This document shows positions 1-12,000 of a stretch of DNA of 64,000 nt, piece by piece (the first letter of the stretch is position 1; each line of letters opens with the position of its first letter). The notes beneath the pieces were generated by a model. That model had not been told where the DNA came from. It saw only the letters and a program-made list of their open reading frames with translations, and did no database searches. This stretch comes from Thysanoteuthis rhombus (taxonomy: Eukaryota > Mollusca > Cephalopoda > Oegopsida > Thysanoteuthidae), in contig OY735212.1 in assembly GCA_963457665.1 (NCBI GenBank), forward strand, positions 53,077,338 through 53,141,337, written 5' to 3'. Made by a program: the position numbers and the translations under genes.

Positions 1-1480
1 TGTGCATACACAATCATAAAAACTAATCATTGCAATAGACTGCATGGTGAGACAGGAGGATCCAGCAACAAACCAGACAAAAAAAAAGAGATTTTTTTTT
101 TCAAACAAGAGCTGTAAGTTTATTCAAACGTCCACTGCAAGGTTTAAACGTGATTCTCGTCAGATCACGTACCCCTGAGTAGAAGATATTTTTAGGTAAG
201 AATCATATTACTGAAGAAATCCTTTTTATCAAGTTTCAAGTGAAATCTCAAGTAAATCTGACTTTAAACAGCTGAGAAACAATATGGGAACAGACCGACA
301 AACAGAGCCTCTTATAAAAAGACGAGAGCACCTCTAAAAATGAAATGGTCATTCAATCCATTTACCTTTCTTCCATTTCCTCCCCTTTTAGAATGTGTGT
401 ATTTTTCTAAGTAGATTTTGTTTCGGAAAACTTGTGATGGCTTTTTTTTACTCTAATCAGGGCCGGGTTAAGTAAGAGCAGGGCCTGTAAATGGGGTCCT
501 AAATCATGAAAACATACACATTAACATTGGAACATAATTTTTTTATTTACCAAGTTATCATTTTTTCTCATTTGCTCTACAGTCAAATAATACGACGACT
601 ACATTTTACATTTCAGTAATAATATTACTTCGTTTTCGAGTTAATTTTTGCGTAGCGGCTTTGTGTTCAGTTTGAAATACCTTTGTATTCATGCGTCGTA
701 TACATATCAAACAAATACCCCAACCCTATCAAGTACCGAAATAGATTGATAACCCTAATGAAAGGTATTAGAAGGCTAAAATCGTTAACCTTAAATAACA
801 TATCGTCCATAAAAGTTAAAAGCAGTATAACACTATAATAATAAAGGATGTAGAGAATCAGAATTGATAGCTTGCAAACATTTAGCACGGGCACTTCATA
901 CGCTATTTCTCGGGGCGGGGGTCACAGAAAAATGGTTGTTGAAATAACTGTTTTAATTAGACAACTTCACTACAAACGAGCATATATCTAACCTTTCCTT
1001 TTCTTTGGCATGATTTCAATTAGGGGAGCTGTGCGTACTTATTGACAAGTAAATATTGGATAACGTGAAAATTGGTTCGATATATTAAGGGAAAGTGCGA
1101 CATTAATGCGAAGTGATGCATCTGAGCAAATTTACTCATGAAGATAGAAAATAGAGCTTAGGTAGGTGTAGAAACAGACTTTTTGTCCTTATTGACAGAC
1201 CATTAAAAAGTACAAAGAAGAGTCACAAGATGATCCCTAGCATCAAATATCACGCATATTCAGAAAGGCTATGAGGGCTTGATCTGAAGACACTATCCAA
1301 AAAGAACCCGTGTTGATCAACTACGAATATACTACATAACCTCAGGTCTACACACCCTTGACCAAGATTCTAAGTGCAGCATCTGTCCAGATAAGACCAC
1401 GCTACAACCATCCCTAAGCAGTGCAACCAGAGAATTCAAAAAGCAAGGTAATTCCATTATTTTTCCACTTTTCTCTTAGT
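1..1480. other. Intergenic DNA, no gene seen
   Basis: Lies downstream of the gene. CpG dinucleotides are unusually common, especially at 580-1130. A fragment beginning cagggccgggttaag near 469 resembles a hAT-type terminus, but no partner end was identified. No coding exon is supported. Confidence 0.5.
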
Positions 1481-1539
1481 CTTTGAAATACGAGTATTTT
1501 CATTACAAATGTTTAAGCAAAAAAACAAAAAAAAAAACA

Positions 1540-2090
1540 CCCCAATCTAAAAGAAATACATTGCTCGTTGAAATTCTGTGGAAATATCCTTCTTCTCCGT
1601 CAAGTATTTCCAGGCACATTTCTGCTCCCAATCTAATTGAGGGCAGCACATATTTGAATCAATCCCTTGGTTCTCCGGAAGGAGCTCTCAAAAAACGGCT
1701 CTCATCCAATCCCATCATATACACAGCAACATCTTCTTTGCTCTTTGTTTTTTCCACCTTGTTTTGAAGTATCCAATTTTCATCACCCGTTAAAACTAAA
1801 ACCGTAATATTTAAACCTGGTCCAATTGGGTTTTTTTCGTGTGTCTCACATCAAATCGACTTGCAGATCCAAGCTGATGCAAATGGTTTGAAGCACTTGA
1901 TTTGGATATTTCAACTATCTCCCGAGTCGTATAACATTGATTATTCTCAAGTAATGTCTTTATTTGATTGTTTTTCAAACCAAACTAATCTACACGATCG
2001 TGGAGCCTTGTCCAGCGATAATTTTCCACTTTTGACACGTTCGATTATTCATAGAGCCACCTCCACAGACTGAACCTATTTTCGCTTTTC
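1540..2090 (-). pseudogene. Decayed mariner-family transposase
   Basis: Reading the minus strand from 2090 downwards, the three frames give scattered mariner transposase motifs. First is MNNRTCQKW (the TCQRWF region), then ENNQCYTTREIVEIS (matching the ENPRYTTREIAE helix), SNHLHQLG, TGDENW (first catalytic Asp) and KKMLLCIWWDW (matching KKVMLCVWWDWKG). Frameshifts and in-frame stops separate them, so it is inactive. It breaks off before the second and third catalytic Asp. Family identity is clear, subfamily not. Confidence 0.85.
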
Positions 2091-2398
2091 AGTTGCAGTA
2101 CAATAAATCTTGAAATGAAGAAGCATAAGATGCTAATTTTCACTTAACTTCAATGTTAGAATCAATAAAAAAAAATGCCAATTTTGACAATAAAAAACAC
2201 GTCTATGACAGCTGTAACAATACAGCGGAAAGCAATCGTTTTGAATAAAATCAGTTAAAATTGAACGCTACTAATGCCATCGAGTGAAAAACACAGAAAA
2301 AAACTTTGGGGTCATTATTTACCTGATATTTTCCCGATATAAAAATAATAGTAATGTCCTCTTTTTTTGTTTAATAATCAAAAGGATCTTATCCCTTC

Positions 2399-2520
2399 TT
2401 GACTGTTAGGGTGGCTGTGGGGAATAGGTAGATTCATGCCTTTCCCAAGGGCATCAGTGCCTGCTACCAGGTCACCTGCACCTCATTAATAGTTATTGAC
2501 GTAAAACTTGCAAAATGGAT
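2399..2520 (-). repeat. SINE-like family E copy
   Basis: Contains gtagattcatgcctttccc, the reverse complement of the shared core (aaggcatgaatccacttctcc) in the plus copies at 29400 and 33915. Part of a six-copy dispersed family with a tRNA-like head. Confidence 0.6.
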
Positions 2521-2879
2521 GTAAAATCTTGGACGAACGAATCTCCAATTCCTCAGAACATCTTGAACTCTAATTAAAGAATCTGTTATTCTAATTCGTT
2601 TCGGAACAGTGAACTTTTCCCCTGGTGTCTAAATCAGAAAATATCGGTAGACTAATGTTGAGCAGTAAAAGAGATCCTGAGATTTTTTTAGCACCTTAAT
2701 CACCGACATTGTTTGGCTAATTTCCTTCATCTTTCTGTTTTATTTTCTTTTTTCTCCTCGTACATTTTCTCTAGAATATTCTTTAATATTTTTTCCTTTT
2801 TCCAAATTACACAACCAATCAAACCCACCAAAATAAGTCGAAATACAAGTTCCCGTCTGTATATAATATAAATCAACTT

Positions 2880-3100
2880 CTATTTGTTCAGTGTTAATTA
2901 CTCTAACCATTTATTGATTCTTGAAGGCTATTTATCACAGAATATGCGAGGGCTGCACCGACTATGTGGAAGTCTGAAGTTGAGTGAATTTCTTGAAAGA
3001 TGCATTTTCCTTATCAATTCCAGATTGGCTCTTCTTTCATCTTTTTTAATGTTATCTGCGGAATAGTAGTAGACATAGTAGTTTCAAATTCCAACTTTTG
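2880..3100. other. Intergenic, no gene seen
   Basis: AT-rich sequence next to the foldback at 3101. No motif recognised. Confidence 0.4.
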
Positions 3101-3272
3101 TTCAGACAATTTAATCTCTTCTCGCCATCTTTGATGTTGACACAAGTTTCAGTCGATTCATAGTACAGCCTTCTACGGATGTAAAATGTAATATCCTAAA
3201 GAAGGCCGTAAAATAAATCGGCTGAAATGTTGTCAACATCAAAGATGCGAAGGAGAGATTAGATTGTCCGAA
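3101..3272. mobile_element. Full-length foldback (palindromic MITE)
   Basis: The two halves are near-complete reverse complements. The left starts ttcagacaatttaatctc and contains catctttgatgttgaca. The right contains gtcaacatcaaagatg and ends gattagattgtccgaa. Pairing continues inward through cagtcgatt/aatcggctg and cagccttct/agaaggccg almost to the centre. Transcribed, it would form a hairpin of about 80 base pairs. No coding capacity. Confidence 0.85.
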
Positions 3273-3857
3273 AAAACTTGAAAGGTTAATGACTCTTCTC
3301 CAAGTCATTGACAATAGACAATGATAGTCTCAATTTGTCTGAATTTCTTAGATTATGTATTTTGATTATTGATTTTTGACTAATTTTTCTTTCATCTAGT
3401 AACTGACGCAAGTCGAAAGTTGTCTAAATTTTTTAAATGAAGCATATTCATTCATTCATTTTTACCTGTTTATACGCGAAGTCGTTTTACATTGAACGAA
3501 CGTTAAGTATCAAGCAGCGTTGATCGGAAATAAAGAAGTAACCACTGACAAGACCCGAACTTTCATCCTATATCTTATTACATGAGCCACGCCTTCCTGA
3601 TTTGACCATAAAGTTAAATTTAGTTGTATAGCTACATCCTTTCTCAACGCCATATGTATATCCGATCCATGCTGCTTGCTCAACGGTCGTAGAATATAAA
3701 ACGACCTGAGCAAAAAAAAAATAACAGCAATAAGATAAACTAGTCAAAAACTAATTTCTATGCAGTAGTGATTGCATCATCAGCTGATGAACCCGAGATC
3801 AGGCATGGTTACGGGACTGAAGCATCATTATCACTTACCCTTTAGCAGTACTATGTT

Positions 3858-3929
3858 CGCTCGGATAATGTAATTGTTGGCATCTATCTGACACATAGAA
3901 AGCCCTGGGTTCGATTCCCGGTATGAGCG
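3858..3929 (+). ncRNA. tRNA-Val(GAC)-like head of a SINE or tRNA pseudogene
   Basis: Folds as a tRNA. A five-pair acceptor remnant (cgctc/gagcg), an anticodon stem ctat/atag with loop ctgacac (anticodon GAC) and a T arm ctggg-ttcgatt-cccgg are visible. The D arm tagtgta-like stretch is degenerate (taatgtaattgttgg). A non-tRNA body follows (tgtgtgaaaaagttttcc ... gactagcatcctgcc, to about 4035), typical of a tRNA-derived SINE. The weakened acceptor and D arm argue against a working tRNA gene. Confidence 0.7.
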
Positions 3930-4035
3930 GAGTGTGTGAAAAAGTTTTCCTTGGGTGCACTCAGTAGCTAATTGAGTAAACTAAACTCTGAAGATGGACT
4001 AGCATCCTGCCAAGGGTGTTATCATAAAACAGTGT

Positions 4036-5155
4036 AGGAATAGTTCCGGACTTAAATACTTGCAAGGATCCCTCAGCTGTCGCATGCAACAAAAGCCAGG
4101 ACTTCTACACCGGTTTCAAAACTCTATTGGGAGTTTTATCAATTTGTCTTCACTTTCACTTGTATTTTGCAATACCACAAGATTATTTCAGTTGAAAATT
4201 TTCAATCGGGTCACTTATGTTTTACCACATTCAACTGGATTGAATTTCCGCTCAGCTCTAAAACATAGTAATATATTTCTTTCTCTCCGAGTTGTTAATT
4301 CCTGGAGTTTCAGGTTGATTCAGCCACGGAACCACGACACCCAACATCGACCAGAAATATATCATACCACTAGCCCAGAGTTTTTCAAACTGTGCTTCAC
4401 CGATTACCTCTAGGCGAGTCGCGAAATCATGCATAATTTTGTGTACTTTACCCTAGTCAGTTGAACTGCTGGGATGACAATCTATATTTGGCTTGGCTAA
4501 CAAAAATCAAAGTAATGTGTCGCAACAGATATTATTTTTTAGTGTCGCTAATGTTAAAAAAAAAGTTTCGAAAGCTCTGCACTAGCCGTTTTTTTTTCAC
4601 CCATACATTTCAGATCTTTGGTTCGTAGACCCATTGGATATTGTTTTTGAAGCAGATTGAAAGCTGCACGATATGCACTATTTTTTTCATTTACCAGACA
4701 GATAATTCAATCCTAACATTTGTCAATGTGATCGAAGTCGAAAAAGCGAAACGATATTCAAAATTAGATACAAATTGTCAATCTGCAGTTGAACAAAGTT
4801 CTTTTGTTCCAGACAGAAAAGGGTTTGTTTTTTTTTTTTAAATTCTATTTAGCAATGAAGCGATTGAAATTTACGTTTGCAAAATCATTCCAGGTACGAC
4901 AAATATTTGAGATATTTCTACGCATCTCTAAGACATTAGAGATGATCTGACCGAAATGCATGTTAGATATCAATTTTCTCAATCGCATCAAGTTAGATTG
5001 TTATGAAACTTAGCCCAGACCTTCGAGTGAACCATCTTCATTTTCCCTCTTGCAATTAATACCACGGATGGTGGATGCATTCATGATTCTTGTTTTCTTA
5101 ACAAATGGATTTCATAGGAATAGATTTGGTCTTGCTGTCAACAGATTTCGTTCTT
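4036..5155. other. Intergenic, no gene recognised
   Basis: A 117-codon open frame at 4060-4413 on the plus strand has no recognisable domain and no exon signals. Ordinary AT-rich DNA otherwise. Confidence 0.4.
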
Positions 5156-5159
5156 ATAA

Positions 5160-5520
5160 CCTCTGCCAACGAAGCCCGGTCGTGTCTTCCCGTTAGTCCG
5201 TCTATCGACACGATATCTCCAAATGAACTCAATGAATTCCAATGAAAATTTGTGGAAGGGTGGTCAAGAGGCTACAGAGTTGATCAAATTTTGGGGCAGC
5301 CATGAACAATTATTTCTCCTAGCTCAGACATATGTCCACACATGGTATCGCCAAAATGTAACGTTTCTCCACACGATATCTCCAAAAGTTCTCAAGAAAT
5401 TTTGTGGAAGAGTAGATAATTGCTACTGGAGGAGTGGTTGAATTTTGAAGCAGATCCATGCACGATAATGTTCCCCTGACAGAGGTGTTAGCAGAGGAAT
5501 GCGCTCTCTGAGTGCTCATT
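5160..5520 (+). repeat. Family B 'ctctgccaac' repeat, copy 1 (double)
   Basis: Begins ctctgccaacgaagcc, contains acgatatctccaaatgaact, a gaaaatttgtggaagggtgg core and a second partial core (ttttgtggaagagtagat), and ends with gacagaggtgttagcag and gctctctgagtgct. The first and last parts are imperfectly inverted (ctctgccaa ... cagaggt). Two further copies lie at 34995 and 36410. Confidence 0.75.
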
Positions 5521-8500
5521 AGTTCTATAAATGGAATTGATCAAATTTCAGATAGATTTTTCAGCTTCCTAATTCATCATGTGGCAACATTGTTTTTGTG
5601 GGAGGGACGCAGTTTTGGTTTTGCTATTATTACGTAATTTATTATTCATCCTCTTCTCTATTAGACGTCTGTATTAAGTTGATCATTCGAGCCTCTGGGA
5701 GCAGATAAGATTTCGAGGAAGGGGGTCACAGATTCAGCTAAATTTACGTAGTGGCTTGAGATGTATACGTATTTTTTTCCTCATAAGATTCTATTTCCAA
5801 TTATTCCAGATTCTGGAAGTCACTGAAATGAATTTTAAACTCTGTAAGCAATATTGCACTCATGGATGCCAGAAACACAGGGTGAGTCAATCACTATGTT
5901 GAGAGTGTGAGGTAAATTTTGTCCGTCTCTGGAGGATGATGACCAGTGATGAAGACTCGGTTACTGTTTAATGCATCAGCTTAGTGATCCTTGCAAGTCT
6001 CAAGTCGGGTTGAGACCAGGACTTTATACCTACAAGTTTTCATGACCACCTCCTTTGACAGGATGCAAGTTCACTGTAGAGATACCTTCACCCTAATCAT
6101 TCAGCTAAAAGTGTACTCAATTAACTGCTTTCCTTGAACCCATGACCTTCCATGTGTAAGACAGACGTTGTGTGCATACTTAATTCAAAATTCCTTTTTC
6201 TCAGTTCGATCTTCTGAGGAATGCTGGGGGAGGGCAAAAAAAGGAAAAAACCGCACTGTTACCGACAATGTTTCTTGGGTCGATTTGCCCTGTTTCTATA
6301 GAAATATTCCTGATGGAACCACTTCTAAAGAGCACTTGCAATCAAGAGGTGGAATTTCATGGGATGGAATTCAGAAGCATTTTATTTCCATGCAAAGATC
6401 AGGGAGGAATTCTATTAGAAATTTATCACAGATGGTTTTCTTCTTATCTAGACATTGATGTTCTTTAACCTGATGGCAACTACTGAGTTTTTATTTATTA
6501 TACAAACATAGGAGAAGTACTAATAGAATGGGTCAATTACATTCATGCACATGAATATAATGTTATACATGTGTCCAACTGCGTATTGGTCATCATTCTG
6601 ACCACTTTCATAAGCAATATGAATTAAGTATTGATTGCACCTAATGGCATAGGATTCCTCCCCCACAGAACCCTTTCCTATTGCCCTAAAAAGGGCAGGA
6701 GTAGGCTCTGATATCTGTAGCTTGGACTGGTTTTTTTTTTTCAGGAGGAAGCCACTCAACCATAACTGCAAAAAGCTGCTACACCGATAGTAAACCTTGA
6801 CTGGAAAAAAAAACACTAAGCTATCCATCTTTCTTTGAATTGATATTTTCTGTGCAGTCCAAACTGCATCCCATATCATGACCAAAAATTCACCATGTTT
6901 GATAATGGACCGATGGAAATCTACAAACACGACAGTGCCAAGACCTCCATGAGTCTATTTACCATCTCAACTTCCCACTGCTTTTCCTATTAAATGGAGA
7001 CTAATTCAAGTGACTTTCATCTGGCAGCTCAGCCATCATCCTAGCTGTGCAGATTGACATGGAGACACAGTGCTTCCTTTTTTACATGATGCAGTTCAAG
7101 GTACAACAATTCCCGTGCTTTTGTGATATAAAGGCATTGTGGAATGAGAAGGAACACAAGGTACTGTAAGCAGTTTATGATCTTTGGTTAGACATCAACA
7201 CAAAGCAAAGCTTAGTAAATATTTTTTATGTGATGCTTACAGATTTGGTAGAATAGTCTTGAGTTCCTAAACAATATGTGTCTATAAACCTTCCAAGTTG
7301 GTAAGTGTCTACCTGGCTTTTGTCTCATTACTTAGAAAATATTATTTGATTTATATTCTCATCGTGGCCATTCTTAATCACGTTTCAACCACTATTCTCA
7401 GCAAATGTCTTTGTACTCGTTACATGCCTCAAGAAGGTACAAGGGTACTGTGGCCTGAAACCTTCAACTATGTTTAGTGCATCTAATTCAATCAACAAGC
7501 TGTTTTTGTGCTTGTTATAGCCTTTTCTAAGTTTGACATGAAAAATCAAACTATTCTATATTGTAGATAATTCACCAAGCTGAACTTGAGAATTCTTGAT
7601 GAATGACCCAAGAAAAGGACAATCAGGTTTTCTTATTAAATTGTAGCTTTGAATTAGTGACCCACTCCTTAGGCGTTGGCAACCTGTGTCCTTTTATGAC
7701 TTTTCTAATGGCACATTCAATTTCATAACTTTTTGTAAAATTTCAGAAATCTCAAAATATTGAAACCTTTTAAAGAGGTTCTAAAGTCAAGTTTCTCACA
7801 AAAACTTGTAAGTAATTTGTTTCTGCTTTTTTGTAATATAGAACTTAGAAAATAGTTTCATTTCGGCATACTTTGCACTAAACACAATGTTTATAAATAG
7901 GGAAGAAAAAATTTATCAATGAGCAACATCTCAAGGTTGCCTGTGCCTGCCCTAAACAGTACCTCCCAATAACACTGAAGATTGATGGTAAACCCTGATG
8001 AATATAAAATAGATATCAACATTGAGGTGGAATCTGGAAATATTTCATTATTTGTTTTTTTTTTTTTTTTTACAATTAAATAAATAGAAAGGAAGACTAC
8101 TAGTTAGGTAAAAATCTTTAGACAAAAACGTCACAATTCAAGAGTGCCTAATGAAAAATAATGGCTTTTGAGATAGCTGAATCCTCTTTGAGGATTGGAT
8201 TGTAAACAGTGGTCTCTGTAAATTGAATTAGTAACTGTTTTATTTGTTTTTTTTGTTTCTCTTGTCTGGGAGAGTACTATCTATGACATGCCAGGTGATG
8301 AGGAGAGGCATTTAAAACAAATAACTAGAAAAGGGAAAAGTCAACTAAATTTTTGTTATCCTAACATGAGAACTCTAATTTATTTTGCAATGGAATTTGT
8401 TTTCATTTTATTTTATACAAATGTATATGAATTCATCTCAATCCACAACCCCGAAGCCGTAGTTATAAATTCCCTATATGATTTTGTGTGCGATCTCTTA

Positions 8501-8940
8501 GAGTATGGCAGCTAAGAATATTGAGACCATTCTGGATTCCATGAACATTATCAAGCCATATTAAGTCCCCTTTTCCCCCTGCAGAGAAAGTGATCATAAG
8601 TTTGCATTATTTTCCAAGAGCCAAAAACATTCCTCTGAAAAGAAGTCTTTTTTACTTTGTTTTAGATTTTTATACATTAAAGGATATACAGAAAGATGAG
8701 TTTGGGTGGGTGGGTGGTTGGTTGAGACAAAGTCATATACTTTTATAGAGAAATAAGTAACTGAGCTTTTGTCTTCATAAAAATGTAAATTACTTTATAG
8801 AGTTTATAGGTTAAAAAGAAAAAATCTAAAAATTCTGATAACTGTTTAGTACAGAGTTTCTTGTTAGCTCTGAAAATCACCATAGATTTATCCAGTATTT
8901 AACCATCTTAAATAAAGAGGCTTCATGTTCTTGCAACACT
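5521..8940. other. Intergenic downstream flank, no gene supported
   Basis: AT-rich with scattered microsatellites. A 136-codon minus-strand frame at 6520-6930 includes KHGEFLVMIWDAVW, faintly like the Tc1 KHGGGSVMVWG block, but I cannot extend the match. No splice-bounded exon was recognised. Confidence 0.45.
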
Positions 8941-8944
8941 CACA

Positions 8945-9041
8945 AGATGCTAAATATCTCTTTATTGAATAAAATCTGACATCTCTTAACAATGACAGGC
9001 ATCAGCTCAAGACCAGCAATTACGTCTTCTTCCCATAGCTC
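8945..9041 (-). other. ASPSCR1: ASPSCR1 3' UTR
   Basis: Short 3' untranslated region of about 95 bases between the TAA stop at 9042-9044 and the expected cleavage point just past the poly(A) signal. No other structure is evident. The exact end is inferred from signal spacing. Confidence 0.7.
8961..8966 (-). terminator. Poly(A) signal AATAAA of ASPSCR1
   Basis: Minus-strand AATAAA about 75 bases after the stop codon. It is followed by a GT-rich stretch (ttgtgagtgttg, about 8940) that fits a downstream cleavage element. Confidence 0.8.
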
Positions 9042-9053
9042 TTATTTCTTGCT
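9042..9053 (-). CDS. ASPSCR1: ASPSCR1 terminal coding exon: SKK and stop
   Basis: After acceptor ctttcacag at 9054-9062 the frame reads Ser-Lys-Lys-TAA. This gives the protein end PKWLKLSKK, close to the vertebrate PKWLKLPASKR terminus. Only three codons and a stop lie in this exon; the rest is 3' untranslated. Confidence 0.93.
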   Translation of the reverse strand, partial: SKK

Positions 9054-12000
9054 CTGTGAAAGAAGGAAAAAATATTCAAACATTTATAGAATTTGACCTT
9101 TGCATAGAAAATGATAAAGTGACACCTGAGTAATGCCAAAAACAAAACCCATTTCAGAAAGTAAGCAGCCATTTGGTAAATCATTTTCTATCATACTAAA
9201 AACTACCCTATGAATAAGGTAGATCAGGTCTTTGCACAAATGTACTTTGTAAAAACTTTTAAAATCCTTTTTGTGTCATTTTATACGATAATAAAGTTGC
9301 TTTTCTAAGGTGTAGCATAAGAGGCTGAGAGAAACAGGAGCTTCACTTACCTTATTGGCAACACAGAAGTAGAACAAACAGTATCAGAAATAAATTGGTA
9401 CATCTCAATAGACAAAAGAACATTATTGGGAATCCCATATGCACATACAAAACTTCCTTACCCCTTTTGTTTGAACTCGAATTTAAAAAAAGTAGCTCAC
9501 AAGCTTCTTCCTTCAGCCACGATATACACCTCAGCTCAACCTATATCCAGTTCTACACATGAAGCTAAGATTTATTTCCCCCTGCATCATCTCTCTAGTT
9601 CCTTCTTCGACCAACAAGGCCAGCAGCCGGAGATGGACGGGTATAAGTTCATTTTATATTACATAAGAACAAGTGGATTAAAAACTCTGAATTAGTTCAG
9701 CATACTCAAAACTAATTTCAGAACTGGTGTGACCCTAAAATATATACACACTTTATGGGAGTACCATAAAGAAAAAGAAAAGTTATCGCTTAAGACTGGA
9801 AAGAATTGAAATTTTAAATGGCAGCCTATTAACAACCTTATTGTCTATTCATGTTTTAGCAACAATTTTACCTTTCAAAAGTTGATAGGAAAAAAAAAAA
9901 CAAAAAAACTTACCAATTTCAACCACTTTGGAATTCCTTTCTTTTGACCTTGGGCCTCTGTTGCAGTTGCTGATGATGATGATGCAGAGGGCTGGGAGCT
10001 CTTGGGCCGTGGGGGTAGTATTACAGCGGTTGCATTGTTTTCTTCTGAATTAGAATTCTTAAGGCGACTGAAGAGATAGAAAGATAGAATTGATTAAAGA
10101 AAATTTAAGTCAATGAAACTGAGGGATAACTGCATCAGATTCTCAAGAACTGAATCACTGGATTGATACATAAAAAATTCTATTTTATTCACGAGAGAAA
10201 AGTTGTATCAAAAGGCAAAATTGTATTGCAGGAATCATATTAAAGAATTCAGCTAATTCACTCACTACCAAATAATAGGGATGGTCATTGGCATCTGTTG
10301 GGGGGGGTGCAGAATGGTGCATTTGCATTAACCCTGAGAAGTACTGCTTCTCATTCGTATTATGTCTTAAAATCATGTTTTCCATGAATATGATTTTTTG
10401 TCTTCGAGTCTAGCACAATCAATCATCACTGTTTCTGGACAGACATGATTTGTGAGGTTTGTCTCTTTCAGGTTAACTTATAGAAGTCCAGAGCAGTAGA
10501 CTCTGGAAATAGCTAATTTCAACTTCAAGAAGTTGCTTCAAGCTTTATGTTCTTCATTACTTCTTGTAAATACAACTTCTGGATTGGATATTATAACAGT
10601 TTTTATCCAATTTTCTCATTTTTCAAGCAGATATAAAAATTTTAATTGGAAGTAGCAGCAATTATTAGATTCCTTGATCTTTATTTGACCAAAAATAATT
10701 CAAACTTTTCTCTGGTACAGCAGACTTTCTGTATGAATTATACATTTTGGCTTGATAGTAATGTTTCTTAACATTATAGCTGTTTCTTCTACATACACAT
10801 CTATTGATGTATTGACAGCTACTTGTACTACTTATACACCAACTTCTCCCTATACAAACAGAATTCAGATTCTAAAATTACTTCACAATTTGAATCTTTG
10901 TTTTTGGACAACTTTTATTCCTTTGGGCTATCAAAGAAAAAAAAAAAGAAAAAAAAAAGGGGGTGGTCGTGGTGGTAACAATCCCCAGTTGTTTGAATGA
11001 TTAAGGATATTTTTTCATCTAATTACTAACATTTATTATCACAATAATTACAAACAAGGAGTACCCACCATAATTCAACAATAAGCTAGTTTTGCAAGCT
11101 AATTTGTTCCTGGCGTTGGCTCAATAAAACAAGTATCTCTTGTTACATATCAATGCCTTTCTGTTTTTGTACAACACTCTAACCACTGCGTCTGATTCAC
11201 ACAGATGTGGGTGAAAGTCACTCATTTGTGTGTGTGTGTTGTGTGTGTGTCCATCTGTCTGGGTATCACAGGCAAACGAAAAGTCCCAAGGGTCTGATTT
11301 TTTGCATGGATATTGACTTGAGCTTAGAATCAAACATGAGCTATTTTTTAAAACTCTAAAACTATCAAGATTTAGTTGGGAGTTCAATTTACAATGCAAG
11401 TATTAAGCTAAACTGAACACATATTTTATGTACAGGAGACATGACAGAGTCTGGACACAGGAGGCTTTCCTTGTGTCCAAAATGATGCTTTTATAAAAAA
11501 AAGTTGTATTAGGGAGAGTGAGAATGTTTATATCTATTAAATAGAAAGAGAGAGAGAAAGTTTGTATGCAAGAGAGAGAGAGAGTATATTTATGTGTTTT
11601 CACCAGTCTACTCTTATTTAAAAGTGTAAATCTTTTTGATTTTCTATGTTCGGAAATTTTTTTCCAAATACAGCGATGAATTGTTTTTACTACCTTTTTT
11701 TTTTTACTAAATATAAAGTTCAATTCCTTGTCATAACTTGATTGTCTGATTTCAAAAAGTTTTCTCAGAGAAAGAATGAGAATATTTATTTGTATGAAGT
11801 GGTAAAATGTTTAAATGTGCAGTAAAGAAATAGGAAATTTTGCTAATGGTCAAAAGTGATTTTTCCTAGCTAACACCATTCACCACAGCTAGTATTTACA
11901 AAACTTATCTTAATTTAGCAAAAGGTCACAATAGTGGTAAACTGAAGGATAATCAAACTCATTACACAAACAATGATCTTTCCTAACCATTACTCTAAGG

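Noticed and set aside
3858-3929. Functional tRNA-Val gene
   Set aside because: The D arm and acceptor stem are degenerate and a SINE-like body follows directly.
4060-4413. 117-codon plus-strand frame as a gene
   Set aside because: No domain, no splice context, and surrounded by repeats.
6520-6930. 136-codon minus frame as a Tc1-like transposase
   Set aside because: Only one short block (KHGEFLVMIWDAVW) resembles Tc1; neither the catalytic residues nor the C-terminal SPDLNPIE block could be found nearby.
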